Below are positions 41,755 to 54,585 of a stretch of 64,000 nt of DNA, one piece after another. Position numbers and translations under genes: made by a program. How positions within the stretch are numbered: the first letter of the stretch is position 1; the number at the start of each line of letters is the position of its first letter. The stretch is from assembly GCA_002778195.1 (NCBI GenBank), contig PCDI01000010.1, forward strand, positions 620,001 to 684,000. Direction: 5' to 3'. The notes beneath the pieces were generated by a model. It saw only the letters and a list, made by a program, of their open reading frames with translations. It did not search any database and was not told the origin of the DNA. Origin of the DNA: Raffaelea ambrosiae (taxonomy: Eukaryota > Ascomycota > Sordariomycetes > Ophiostomatales > Ophiostomataceae).

Positions 41755-44627
41755 GTCTGTAGATGTGTGTGAGGAACAGAGGGTGTAGCCTCCAGAAGAA
41801 TGGGACGTAAATTCTGGGCCGACGTTACTCAGCGATACAACCGGTGAAAATAAAGTATATTAAGGCCCAAAATCCAGTCAGAAATGGTTGTTGCAGCGCA
41901 ATTTTCTGTATACCCTCCAACCTGTCACTGCATCGCAGGGTTTTCTTTCTGAACTTGTAAAAGGCTTGATGCGAGCGAAACATACGAATCAGGTTTAGCG
42001 CCAACTAAATTTCAACAGAGCTCAAGCCACCCGTTATTACGCGCGCCACACAAAGAAAAAAAAAGATGGCCCCACCGGAGCATAAAAACCCGGTCCAAAA
42101 TAATTTTTAGTTTTTTCTGCCTGCTTGCAAAATCTTCATGCAAACACAAGTTCCGACCCAGTCAAGGTCTGCCGGCGGCAGCCTGGACAGAGCGTGGCTA
42201 TGCACTTCTCTAGAGAATAAAGAGATTTTAATCAACCCCTTGTTTATTTTTTTTCTCCGCTTCATTGTTTTTCTTTCTACCTGCAACTGGCCTTTGGGCG
42301 ACTGGGCATCTGGGCTCGTCCCGTTTCTGATGTCGAGATTGCCTCTTTCCAAGAGCTCTACTAACCAGGTAAGCCGGGGTCTATGCACACAGCAACTTAC
42401 TCCAGACCTTGCTTAGAGGTCCCCTGATGATATCTATACCACAGTTCCCGCGAATCTCTGTGAGCGATCGAACAAACATGCACTACCATCTGACTCCTTC
42501 CTCTCTACCACCGATTGCGTTGAACCTTGAAAAAGCTGGAGCCGTATGCTGACTCTTTCCCCCAAGGCAGTTTGAACACTCCAGAGACCGCGGACCAATC
42601 CCATACAGTTCAATGGTAGGTGACTCACTCTCACAATGCTTTTCATTTTTGTTTGCGTTCCTTCCACCCGACTCGTGTCCGTGATGATACAACTATTTTT
42701 TTCAGTTCTGCTACTGAACCTCTGTGATGAAAAACCATACCATTACCAAACCATATCTGATACACGAGATCTTCACCTCCAATTTTGTTTTTTTTTCGGG
42801 CTGTTTGCACGTCCTTCTCTTGCAGTGTGGCGAAACTAACACACCTGAAACAGGAACCGTCATACAACTGCGAGGAGAGAACAAGCCTTCTCGGCGCACA
42901 CCTCGGCTCCTCTGTACGACGTGCCGTGCTCTCGACGACTGTCGTCGCTTCGAAAGGGTTAGTTCATCAAAATGTGCCGCGACACTCGTTTACCCTGCCT
43001 TCTCTGCATCGCTTTCAGTGATGACACTCGCTTATCCATTCAATGATACTCGAGCCGAGCCATCCTCCCACACTGGAACACAGCTCTGTATCCCTCCACG
43101 GGGCCGGGAGCTGCTTGTGATGACCAGTTGTGGAGTTGGGACCCCTCCGGGGAGGCCCGTCATTTGTCTCTCGTGCTGGACTTGCTGGCCGTGTCGTTTT
43201 GACGTGGTTGGCGAGGCCGGCCGGCTCTTGAGTACAGGACTAAACCGGCTTTCTGAAGATCCAAGACCAAGTCTTGTCGAGATGCCCTGCTCCTTGTGTT
43301 CTGCCCTGCTTTTGTGAAGAGAAAGCTTTGCTGACAAGGAGACGATGCAATAGGTCGCCTGACAGGACGCTGCGTAGTTTTTGTGTGTCTCGACTTGAAT
43401 ACGAATAAATGTTCAGGTGAGTCTCACACCAGCCCAACTCGGTCCGGTTGGGTTGGCTTGTAGTTTCACATCCCTAGATAGTCAGGACATAATCTCGAAC
43501 AACGCTTTCCATTCCACAAAAGGCGGTCCCTTCCGTGAACAAACAATGCCATTGCTACATACTTTCTTGCTACGTGCTTTCTTTTTTTTTTTTCTCTTTT
43601 CGTTGCATCGACGGCTGGCTTTTTTGGCTGGTGACGTATCTTGCGAAGCAAAAACTGAAATTAGACCATTTTCTTACATTTTCTCACGTAACCACGTGAC
43701 GCTGACGCTAAGGACTGTCACTTATCTGAGTCTCCATTTAGCAAAGGGGCCTGCAGGGACACAGCTGTACTAGTACGACAAAGGGGACCCTCTGGCAGGA
43801 CAGGGTGGCGCGTCCATTGGCTGGCAGATACGACGCGGCATTGTAGCGGTACATTAGTGGCCAGTGGTGAAATAGCGATCCCCCCCCGAAGCCCCAGGAG
43901 AGCACACTTAAAAAATAGGGGAGGAGCCAACCAGACACTCTTCGTATCCTCACCATAATTCACGAGGCTGATGCAGACACCTATTTTTTTCGTTATCCCT
44001 TTCTCTGCTCCCATTTTCGTGTTCACAGAATCCCGCGGCCTGCCATTCATTCATCATCTCATTTACCCTCCCACACACACGCCGCCCCCCTCCTTCTCCT
44101 CTTAATTGCTCTCTCGCTCCTTTTTCCCTTTTATCCTGGTTTTGTTCCTTTCTAGCGTGTGTGCGTGTGTGTGCGTGCTTCGGGACAGCTATCTCTTCTT
44201 TTTCTTCGATTCGCTGGATTGGACTGGGTGGCCTCTCCTTCGACACAACGTTCTGACAGGCCAAGCTTGCTACATCCTCGCACAACCGTCGCAAGACCCG
44301 GACTCCAACGCGCACTCGTTACCGGCGGGAACCGTTTCCCTTTGGTCAGGGGGGAAGCAGGCGACAGATCAAAAGAACGACAAAGACGAAGCAGGGAGGA
44401 ATAGGAGACAATACGGACAACTAAGGGGACCACGAACGGGCCAAAACAGTCGAGGGGCATCTTCCTGATATTATTATTTCTGTTTTATTTCGGCTGTGCA
44501 TTTTCCTCGGCACTCTCAACGGCTTCGCATCGACGACCAGCCCATTTCCTTCCATCGCATTTTGCCCCAACGCGTTCCTCTCTGTCCTTTCATCGACAAA
44601 CCATCACACACACACACACCATCCATC
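41755..44627. other. 2.9-kb intergenic region without a recognisable gene
   Basis: Lies between the divergent MTR3 (-) and the Anp1/Mnn9 gene (+). The longest open frame (42724-43317, 197 codons) has Cys/Trp/Ser-rich, non-protein-like composition. The last ~650 bp are strongly pyrimidine-rich with CA/GT repeats (for example 44600-44620), typical of the leader of an expressed fungal gene. No tRNA, rRNA or transposon signatures were found. Confidence 0.5.
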
Positions 44628-46870
44628 ATGCTGCCATCGTACGCAGCGGCCGGGTCCAAGATGACTCCAAGACACAATGCCCACGCGGCGGCATCGAACG
44701 GCTATCCTCGCTCGTCGCCCAACGGCCACGGCAACACGCTTGAGTTTTCGCCTCATCGGTATGATGATGCGTCCATACCCTTTTTTTTTGAGGACCTTGT
44801 TTCAGGTCACTAACCTTTGCTCCATCGACGTTCTCTCCAGATTCCAACCGCGCGGCACTCCCCCATCCCTTCGCCGGCGACGGAAACTGCTCGTACGGCT
44901 TGCTGTCCTCGCGGCCATTGTGCTGTTCGGCGTCTTCGTCTGGCCGGCGGCACCCGTCCTGTCGCTCATCTCCCTCCACCTGTTCAACGACGAAAGCCTG
45001 CAGCTCGAGACCGTGCGCTACTATGACCTGTCTAATGTCCAGGGCACTGCGCGCGGTTGGGAACGCGAAGAGCGCATCCTGCTCTGTGTGCCGCTGCGCG
45101 ATGCCGCGCCACATCTGCCCATGTTCTTCTCCCACATGCGCAACTTCACCTACCCGCACCACCTCATCGACCTGGCCTTCCTCGTTTCCGACTCCAAGGA
45201 CAACACGCTCGACCTGCTCATCCAGAACCTCGAGAGCATCCAGTCCCACGACGACGACGACGAGCACTTTGGCGAGATCTCCATCCTCGAAAAGGATTTC
45301 GGCCAAAAGGTCAACCAGGACGTCGAGAGTCGCCACGGCTTCGCTGCCCAGGCCAGCCGCCGTAAGCTGATGGCCCAGGCCCGCAATTGGCTGCTGAGCG
45401 CTGCGCTCCGCCCCTACCACTCATGGGTCTACTGGCGTGATGTCGATGTCGAGACCGCCCCGTTCACCATCTTGGAGGATCTGATGCGCCACAACAAGGA
45501 CGTGATTGTTCCGAGTACGTTGCCTTTTTTTTTCCCCCAATTCTCTCTCATTACAGCTTTCCTACCACGTTGCGTTTTGTCATCGGTGTCTTATCGTCGT
45601 ATCCTAACAAATAACTCTATAGATGTCTGGCGGCCACTTCCCGACTGGCTCGGTGGCGAGCAGCCCTACGACTTGAACTCGTGGCAGGAATCCGAGACTG
45701 CCCTGGCGCTGGCCGATACTCTTGATGAGGACGCTGTCATTGTCGAGGGCTATGCCGAGTATGCCACATGGCGTCCTCACTTGGCTTACCTTCGCGACCC
45801 GTACGGCGACCCGGACATGGAGATGGAGATTGACGGTGTCGGCGGTGTCAGTATCCTGGCCAAGGCGAATGTGTTCCGCACGGGCGTGCACTTCCCTGCC
45901 TTTAGCTTTGAGAAGCACGCAGAGACGGAGGGCTTTGGAAAGGTACGTTGCGTTTTGCACCACCCAAACAAACAGAAAATGCAGGATCCTCTAGATACTA
46001 ACAAATAACTAGATGGCGAGACGTATGGGCTTCTCTGTTGTCGGCCTGCCGCACTACACCATCTGGCATCTGTACGAGCCCAGTCTGGACGACATCCGGC
46101 ACATGGAGGTGAGTCGCTGTACTTACTTAATACTGCACCATGCCAAGCGAATCGATTGCTAACCGCCTCTTCTACAGGAAATGGAGAATGAGAGAATCGC
46201 CCGCGAGAACGAGGAGCGTGAAAAGGCCGAAAAGGCCGAGAAGATGAAGAAGACATTCAGTGAGACCGGCAACCAGTGGGAGAAGGACAAGGCCGCCCTG
46301 CAAGATATCGAGATCGAGGAGGAGAAGCCCCTTGTCGAGGCTGAGGCTGTTCCCATTGCTCCTGTTGCGCCCCCCGTGGCCATGGCCGGAGAGCCTGCTG
46401 CCGCCCCGCCTGCTGCTGCCGCCGCCGCTCCCGCCGCTGCTGCTCCTGCTGGTGGTGCTCCTGTGGCTGCTGCCGGTGAAGCTGCTGCCGTTCCGCCTCC
46501 CGCCGCTGCTGCCGCTGCTGCTGCTCCTGCTGCTCCTGCTGCTCCTGCTGTTGGCCAGGCTGTTCCTGCTGCGCCTGCAGCCGCCGCTCCCGCTGGTGAC
46601 CAAGCTGCTGCACCTGCTGCTGCTCAGGCTGGCGTTCCGGCTGGCCAAGCTGCTGACCAGGCTGCTGCCGCTGCCGCTGCCGCTCCTGCCGCCGCTCCTG
46701 CTGATGGCGCCCCCGTGGCTGCTGCCGGTGGTGCTGTCCCGGCTGCTGCTCCTGCCGCTGCCGCCGCGGCTGCTGGTGACCAGGCCGCTCCTGCTGCTGC
46801 GGCTGCTGCTCCCGCGGCTGCCGCCGCTGGTGGTGCCCCCCCTGCCCAGCAAGCCCAGGTTGCTCAATAA
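44628..46870 (+). CDS. Mannan polymerase subunit, Anp1/Mnn9/Van1 family (GT62)
   Basis: Five exons: 44628-44758, 44841-45514, 45623-45942, 46013-46108, 46178-46870; 637 aa. It is a type II Golgi membrane protein that extends the alpha-1,6-mannan backbone of N-glycans. The N-terminus is cytosolic and a membrane anchor follows an Arg-rich stretch (RRRRKLL, then LAVLAAIVLFGVFVW at about 62-78). The catalytic domain has ILLCVPLRDAAPHLPMFF, SWVYWRDVDVETAP with the metal-binding DVD (244-246), DVIVPNVWRPLP and VGLPHYTIWHLYEPS. It then runs into the charged helix EMENERIARENEERE. Motifs favour the Anp1 branch, but Mnn9 or Van1 cannot be excluded. Unusual: about 160 C-terminal residues are an Ala/Pro/Gly/Gln-rich repeat not found in yeast Anp1. 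Confidence 0.88.
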
Positions 46871-48414
46871 GCGAACTGTTGTATTCCACGGGCGGCTTGT
46901 ATGATGCATCATTATGTCTCTTTTTGGGTCACATCTTTTCTTCTTTTCCTTTCGACCAATCTTTCCTTTTTATCTCTACGGTTGTATTCACCTTGGTTTT
47001 CCTTTGGTTTTCTTTCATGTTCTTTTCTATCTGTTGTCCTTTCCTTTTCCAAATTTTTTGCTCTCATTTCTTCTTCCCACCGGCAGTGCGCCACCATCTA
47101 TTCCCATTTCCACTACGGCGGACCCGATTTGCAAACGACACCATATGAGCGCCAAGCGCAATGACCACGACAGCAGCAGAGGCCATCGAGGGAAAGGGGT
47201 CTGGCAATACTCCATGCGCCCTGCGGATCACCCGTGGCAGGGCGGTCGACTGGCCATTCGATGACAAAAAGGGGGGGCGACCAATACATAAAAACAACAT
47301 ACACGGACAGACTGGTAATTTCTGTACAATAGACGGGGAGGAGAGCCTTTTGAAGGTGTAGAAAGAGGCCATGGTTGGGGCGTTGAGGCGCTTTTTTCCG
47401 TCATGTGTTTTGCTTGTTGGTAGACATCTGAAATATAACACTATCACAGACCTTTCTTCTGGTGGTTCGTGACGTTTCTACTCGTATTGGAAAGCTGTTA
47501 TGATCAGCCCCCGTAATATTAGTGCCATGGCGCCATGGCTCTCGCACAGTGTCGGCTCGCACTGTCTCTCCAGGGGCCAGAGCTGCCTAAACTCAGCCGG
47601 ATCAGGCGGGCCAGAGCCTTCCCTGGGGCCTTCTCCGTGGCCTGCTGTGCCCCTTTTATCGGGCCATCTATGCCCCTACAGGGGACACTCTATCTCTAGC
47701 CACCCTGTAAATCGGCCACGCTCATTGGCGCACACCCCAGATGGCTCGTGACAATTGCAACGCTGGCAGCTTTTCGATTTAGCTTGCACGTTTGGGTTTT
47801 TGAGGCTCTCACCAGCGCAAAAAAAAAAAGAGAACACATCGTCCTCTCGACCCCCCCCTCTCTTACTTTCGCCCCCCCCGACACAACAGCGGTCGACAAC
47901 AGCAGCTCTTTCACCCGGGGGATACTCCGGATGCTGTCGAATTCCCTTTCTCTTTCTGAACGCCCCTTGGCGGCCTACTTACGTCGCCAATTGTACATAT
48001 AAACCCATATATAAAGGACGACCCTGGAAAACGGTTCTTTGGGTCTTTGGGTAGATCTCGCCGTCTCTGGGTCTGCCTTTTTTTGTCCTTCTTTCTCTCT
48101 CTGCTGTTTCGTTGCCTTGACGCCAAGACGAGAGAGACACGGACGGCGCTGTCGATCGGGGTCTGTGTTGCCTTCTTATTTTCTGGCTTGGGACTCGGTC
48201 CTTCTTTCTGCCATCTCCTCCCTTTCCTCTTCGACAACGACTCGAAACAGGGATCCTCTCCCCAACAAACGAACCACGTTCCTCCTCCTCCTCCTCCTCC
48301 TCCTCCCCACCTCGTTCTCTTCGACACGCCGCCCCCAATACAAGGACACGACACCCACCTTCGGTTTTCAATTAATCTCATCCGGTTCGGCGTTCGCTGG
48401 CGACGACGCCCAGA
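46871..48414. other. 1.5-kb intergenic region upstream of the ARF-GEF gene
   Basis: T-rich 3' flank of the mannosyltransferase gene, a mid region with GC-rich patches (47500-47700), and a CT-rich leader before 48415 including a CCT repeat near 48283-48305. No gene supported. Confidence 0.5.
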
Positions 48415-51400
48415 ATGAGTCGCGATGACCAGGCTCTTCCAACGGTCGTGGAGCCAATCGGTGACCACAGCCACAGCCACAACCAGAACGGCCAGCAGCT
48501 AGAGGAGCTGCCCCTGACCGCGGCCCTCGCTGCTGCTGGTGCGACGCCCACGGCGCAAACCACGACGCGCACCTACAGTCTCCGGCCGCGCGCGAGCGAT
48601 GCCAAGCTCCTCTGGTCGCCCTCGGCCTCGGCGGCGGCCTCGTCGCGGATGCAGTACCGCAGCCGACCCGTCTCTGTCGCCGTCGACCCGGTCTCCCTCG
48701 TCATCTCCGAGTGCATCAACATCACCTCGGCCATACAAAAACACGCGCGGTCGCAGCATCTGTCTGTGTCGGCCATCCTCGGCGGCGGGGCGGCCCCGAA
48801 TGTGGTCTCCGGCTCCTTCAAGCTGGGCGCCTCGTCTGATGCGTCCAGCCGCCGCAGCGGACGCCGCAATGGCCCCTCGGGTGCGGGTGGTGCCGGCTCC
48901 GGTGCCGGCGGTACTGCCAGCGTCAGTGGAGGGAAAAAGAGCGCCATCGGGAACGGCGAGGGCGACTTTGGACCGGCCAACCGCTGGGGACTTCGAGGCA
49001 AGAAGGGCAAGAGCATGGCGGACAATCCGCTGATATCAGGGTTTGGCCGGCTTCGGCAAGAGCTGGCAGGTGTCAAAGGTAAGACTTGATCCTTCTTTTT
49101 TGCAAAGTTCCCCTCCCGTCTCGCTAACCTCCCGCAGACATCCACAGCTTCGACTCGCTCATGCTGCTGTACCCCTTCCTCCAGATCATCCAGGCCAAGG
49201 GCACGGCGGCACCTATCACGATCCTGGCCCTGCGCGCCGTCCGCAAGTTCCTCGCCTACGGGTTCATCAGCCCCGAGTCGCCGCGCTTCCCGCTCGCCAT
49301 GCAGGCCCTGTCGCAGGCGATCACCCACTGCCAGTTCGACATTAGTGACAGCGCACAGGAAGAGGTCGTCCTGCTCATGATCCTCAACCTCATGGAGGTC
49401 ATGCTGTCCGGCCCCGGCGGCGACATCCTCAGCGACGAGAGCGTCTGCGACATGATGGGCCGCGGCCTGACGATATGCTCGCGGCCGCGCTTCTCCGAAG
49501 TCCTGCGCCAGACCGCCGAGGCCACCATGGTCCGCATGTGCCAGATCATTTTTGAGGACCTCAAGCACCTCGAGGAAGAGGCCGGCGACGAGGTCGACGC
49601 GCTCGACCGCCAGACCACGGCCGCCGACATGGACAGCGTCAAGATGGTGCCGTCGGCCGAGGGGAGCGGCGGGCATTCCTCGGCCCTTCCCCCTCGCCTG
49701 GCTGCTCCCAAGCCTGTGGCCGGCCGCGTGGCCGAGCTCACCATTTCTGCCGAGACACCCCGGCCCTCGACCAGCTCCGATCGGCCGCCTGTGACTGCAG
49801 GCGCAGAGGAGGGTCGCAAGAGCGACAGCAGCAATGGCAGCAGCGGCAGCAGCAGTGGCGGAAGCAGCAGCAGCAGCAGCAGCGGCGGCGGTTCCAGCTC
49901 GCCAGCGGCTGGCACCAACAACCAGCCTGGCGATGCTGCTACTGCTGCTGCTGCTGTCGAGCGTCAATCGAGCGAGTCACGTAGCGACGAAGCCGACGAG
50001 AACAGCAGCTCGTCGACCTCGGAGGGCTCCGAGTCCGTCGATCTGCGGCCATACTCGCTGCCGTCGGTGCGGGAGCTGTTCCGTGTGCTCGTCGACTTCC
50101 TGGACCCCAACCAGCGCAAGCAGCAGCCCGACACTATGAAGGTCATGGCGCTGCGCATCATCCACGTCGCGCTCGAGGTTGCTGGCCCATCGATTGCCCG
50201 CCATCCTGCGTTGGCTGCCGTGGCCCAGGACCGTCTGTGCTGCTATCTCTTCCAGCTGGTGCGCTCCGACAACATGGCCATCCTGCAGGAGTCCCTCATT
50301 GTTGCCTCGACCCTGCTGTCCACTTGCCGCGGCGTGCTCAAGCTGCAGCAGGAACTGTACCTGTCCTACATCATCAGCTGCCTGCACCCGTCCGTGGACA
50401 TCCCGCGCGAGGCCAACATCGACCCGTCCCTGTACGAGGGCATCCCACAGGCCCCGAAGCTGGTCAAGGCACCACCGCCGTCGCAGCCCGGCAGTGGCCG
50501 CAACACGCCGGTTCCGATCAAGGACCGCCAGAAGCTGGGCATGGAGGGCGGCATGCGCAAGCCCGAGGCGCGCCAAGCCATGGTCGAGAACCTGGGTGTG
50601 CTTGCGCGCATGCCCACCTTTATGATCGAGCTCTTTGTCAACTACGACTGCGACACGGACCGGGTGGACTTGTGCGAGGATCTGATCGGCTTGCTGTCAC
50701 GCAATGCGCTGCCCGACTCGGCCACCTGGAGCACCACCAGCGTGCCGCCGCTGTGTCTGGATGCGCTGCTGCGCTTTGTGCAGTTCATGGCCCAGCGGCT
50801 GGACGAGCCTCCCGTGTACGAGGGCTTCCCGGACCCGCAGGCTCTGCGCGAGTCGCGGGGCCGCAAGAAGATCATTATCCGCGGCGCCAGCAAGTTCAAT
50901 GAGAATCCCAAGGGCGGTCTGGCTTTCCTGCAGGACAAGGGCATCATCGACGATGCCAGCGACCCGGTGTCGGTGGCCCGCTTCCTCAAGGGCACGTCGC
51001 GCGTCTCGAAGAAGATTTTGGGCGAGTTTATCTCCAAAAAGGGCAACGAGCGGATCCTGGACGCCGTGATGGACCTGTTCGACTTTGAGGGCAAGCGGGT
51101 GGACGAGGCCCTGCGTAACGTGCTCGGGGCGTTCCGTCTGCCGGGCGAGTCGCCGCTGATTGAGCGCATCGTCAACACGTTTGCCGAGAAGTACTGCTCG
51201 CCCAGCACCATGCCGGAGGATGTCGCCGACAAGGATGCCGTCTACATCCTGACCTACGCCATCATCATGCTCAACACCGACCAGCACAACCCCAACTTCC
51301 GCGGCCAGAAGCGCATGACGGTGACCGACTTCTCGCGCAACCTGCGCGGCCAAAACGGCGGCAAGGACTTTGCGCCCGAGTACCTGCAAGACATTTACGA

Positions 51401-54036
51401 CTCGATCAAGTCCAACGAGATCATCCTGCCCGAGGAGCACGACAACCAGCACGCGTTTGACTATGCGTGGCGCGAGGTCCTGCAAAAGACGGGCAGCGCG
51501 GGGCCCCTGATCCTGGTCGACACCAACATTTACGACGCCGACATGTTCGCGTCCACCTGGCGGCCCATTGTGGCCACGCTGTCGTACGTCTTCATGTCGG
51601 CCACCGACGACACCGTCTTCAGCCGCGTCATCCAGGGCTTTGACGAGTGCTCGCGCATTGCGTCGCAGTTTGGCAACACGGAGGCGCTCGACCAGATCGT
51701 GTACTGCCTCAGCCTCATGTCGACGCTGACCAAGGACGACGACGTGCTGACCAACACCAACCTCAACACCGAGGTCCAGGTCGACGAGCACAGCGTCATG
51801 GTCAGCGAACTGGCCGTCAAGCTCGGCCGCAACTTCCGCGCCCAGCTGGCCACCCTTGTCCTCTTCCGCGTCGTCACCGAGAACGAGCACATTATCCGGC
51901 GCAGCTGGAAGCACGTCATCCGCATCTGGCTTAACCTCTTTGAGAACTCGCTCATTCCTGCCTTTTTCTCGAGCGAGCCGGGCGGCCGCATCGACCTGCC
52001 GGCCATCCCGCTCCAGAGCCCTGGCCAGGTCATCGATCGCGGCACCAAGCAGAACGAGAGCGGCTTCTTCTCGGCGTTCGCAAACTACATCTCGAGCTAT
52101 GCTGCGGACGACCCGCCGGAGCCGTCTGATGAGGAGCTCGAGAGCACCCTCTGCGCCATTGACTGTGTGAACGCCTGCCAAATCGGCGACGTATTTTCCA
52201 ACGTTTCGTACGTTTTTTTTTTTTTTTTTTTTTTTCAGCCTCCCACCTCCTACCTCCCACCTTCCACCCATCTGTTTCAGTAGACTAACCATCTTCGTAG
52301 GAGCCTCTCTGGCGAAGGCCTGGAAGTGTTTGTCGACTCGCTCCTGGCCCAGATCCCCGAAGATAACAACTCGGGTGTCGTGATCAAGGTCAAGTCCGAC
52401 AACGTGCCGCCGACGTCACCCGCCGCCACCAACCCCAACAAGCCGACGAGCAGTCCCAAGTACGACCCGGCACCGGTGTACATCCTCGAGTTCTGCACCG
52501 TGCTCGCTCTGCGCGACGAGGAGACCGTCCAGCTGGTGGGCAGACGTGTGGTGGATGCACTTCAGGAGATGCTCCGCGACGTCACTCGCTTCCATCCCAT
52601 CCTCATCGGCCGCGCCACCTACTATCTTTTCAGCCTGCTGCGCGCCAGCTACGACTACGATTTTGTGCGCGTGCCTGTCCTGCTCCACGCCGTCTCCAGC
52701 TTCTCCAAGGAGAACCTCAAGACCACCTCGTCGGTCGTCCTGCAAGGACTCAAGCTCTGCATCGCGGAGCCAGGCCCGCTGCGCAACGAGATCATGACCT
52801 CGCCCGACTTCTGGGCCATCCTCGGCACCCTCGCCGACCACGAAGAGTCGGCCGCCACTGTCTTTGACATTCTTGAGAGCGGTGTCAGCGGTTCGCCGCC
52901 GGCCATTCTGGCCGACAACTACGAGTCTGCCATTGTGCTGTGCAATAAGTTTGCGACAGCAGGCAACGTGGGCGCACCGCCCGATCAGCAGATTGACCGC
53001 AAGAGGCGCATTAGTCACGGCCCTAAGCAGGAGAATCCCAAGTATGTGAACATTTTGCTTCCACTCTGTTCTTCTTTTCTTTTTCTTTTTTTTCCCTTGT
53101 CTAACTTCGCAAAGCAGCGAAAATGCAGCCGTACAAAGAGGCATTAAGGCGGTCAATATCATCTACAATATGACGCAGCGTATTCCGTACTTAATGAAGC
53201 AGTCTCATCTTGAGAACAACGAGGGTATGTCAATTACAAATGTTGTATTCGGGGGGGGGGGGGGGGGGGGTTCAAAGTCGTCTTCAAATCACACAAACTG
53301 ACACGACAAAAATACAGCTTGGTCGGCGTACTGGCTGCCGATATTTCAGGCGCTGACGACGCAATGCACCAACGCGTGCCGCGAGGTGCGGCACCTGGCT
53401 TTCTCGTCGCTGCAGCGCTCGCTGCTGTCGCCCGAGCTGACGTCGAGCGACCATCGCGAGTGGACGGCCATCTTTGGCGAGGTGCTGTTCCCGCTGATCC
53501 TCAAGCTGCTGAAGCCCGAGGTCTACCAGTCCGACCGCGACGGCATGAGCGAGACTCGCGTGCAGGCAGCGTCGCTGCTGTGCAAGGTGTTCTTGCAGTA
53601 CCTGGTGCTGCTGTCGGCGTGGGACGGCATGCTCGACTTGTGGCTCCAGATTATCGACATAATGGACCGGCTGATGAACAGCGGACAGGGCGATAGCCTC
53701 GAGGAGGCCGTGCCGGAGAACCTCAAGAACGTGCTGCTGTTCATGGCCAGCAGCGACTATCTGGTGCCGCCGAGCCAGGACAAGTCCAAGGAGGAGCTGT
53801 GGGTGGAGACGTGGAAGCGCATCGACCGGTTCCTGCCGGACCTGAAGAGCGAGCTGGCTCTGGATGATGTGGCCCCAGCTGGTGCGGTTGTTGCTACGTC
53901 TGCTGCTGAACCAGTAGCAGCGGTCAAGGCTGGGGACAATGGGAAACCCGAAGGGAAAGCGAGCACTGACGGTGCAGGAGACAAGAAGGTGGAGGAGAAG
54001 ACAATACCGGATACGGACGAAGCAGACGTGGATTAA
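48415..54036 (+). CDS. Large ARF guanine-nucleotide exchange factor, Gea/GBF1 type (Sec7 domain)
   Basis: Five exons: 48415-49078, 49138-52207, 52301-53041, 53118-53224, 53318-54036; 1766 aa. It catalyses GDP-GTP exchange on Arf1 at the early Golgi to drive COPI vesicle formation. Order of domains: DCB (from about residue 222, FDSLMLLYPFLQIIQAKG), a Ser/Gly-rich linker (about 450-520) and the HUS box NYDCDTDRVDLCEDLIG (near 723). The Sec7 domain covers about 835-1030 (DLFDFEGKRVDEALRNVLG), with the catalytic glutamate of FRLPGES at about 892 and ILTYAIIMLNTDQHNP. C-terminal HDS regions follow. The motif pattern fits Gea1/Gea2/GBF1, not Sec7/BIG. Intron 52208-52300 starts with a long T run just after the donor; intron 53225-53317 contains 20 consecutive G. 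Confidence 0.93.
53251..53270. repeat. Poly(G) tract, 20 bases, in an ARF-GEF intron
   Basis: Exactly 20 consecutive G in the fourth intron of the Gea/GBF1-type gene. Confidence 0.95.
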
Positions 54037-54585
54037 TAGCCCTTTTTCTCTTGGCCTCCGGCATACATAAGAGGGGGAAGGAGCGTTAGCATGTTACACT
54101 TCTAAGCCTTTGTTAACGAAGAGCGAGAGTTGGGTTGGCTCGATGGGAGTTGACTGGACTGAGTCAAGAAAAAAAAAAGTAGGAAATAGTTGCATACGGT
54201 ACACACGAGTGCCCGCATAGCACTCTAGTACATAATTTCGTCAAAACACGATAGAATTGACTTGTGTTTTTTTTTTTATTCTTACCTTTTCCTCCCCTTG
54301 AATAGGAGGTTTCAAACATGTTGTTGGTATTCTGTCAGGAGTGGTTTGGACTGACAATACTGGGCAGCCTTGTTGGCTCACGTGCATTTCTGAGCCACAG
54401 GGCACTGTGGAGCCAATCAGTACTGCTCCGCAAAAAAAGAAACAGCAGCGTACAAGGCTCTCGAATCATTTCGAGCTCCAAAAAAAAAAGACGTCCTACC
54501 CATAGCAAAACCAAGCTTTCTGCCCAAACAACGAGCTTCAGACTGGGTTTTTTTTTTTCGTTCTCTTTGCCCCCCCTCCACAACC
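54037..54585. other. Intergenic region before the RRM gene
   Basis: 3' flank of the ARF-GEF gene and promoter of the RNA-binding protein gene. Poly(A)/poly(T) tracts at about 54170, 54269 and 54550. No gene seen. Confidence 0.55.

Noticed and set aside
42724..43317. A 197-codon frame in the large intergenic gap
   Set aside because: Cys/Ser/Trp-rich composition, no motif and no supporting splice logic; not called as a gene.
46172..46912. Gln-, Ser/Gly- and Leu-rich frames overlapping the 3' end of the mannosyltransferase gene
   Set aside because: They are the other frames of the GCT/GCC repeat. The Ala-rich frame continues the GT62 protein through a good splice junction.
50697..52292. A 531-codon minus-strand frame opposite the Sec7 gene
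   Set aside because: Antisense shadow; the plus strand contains the intact Sec7 domain.
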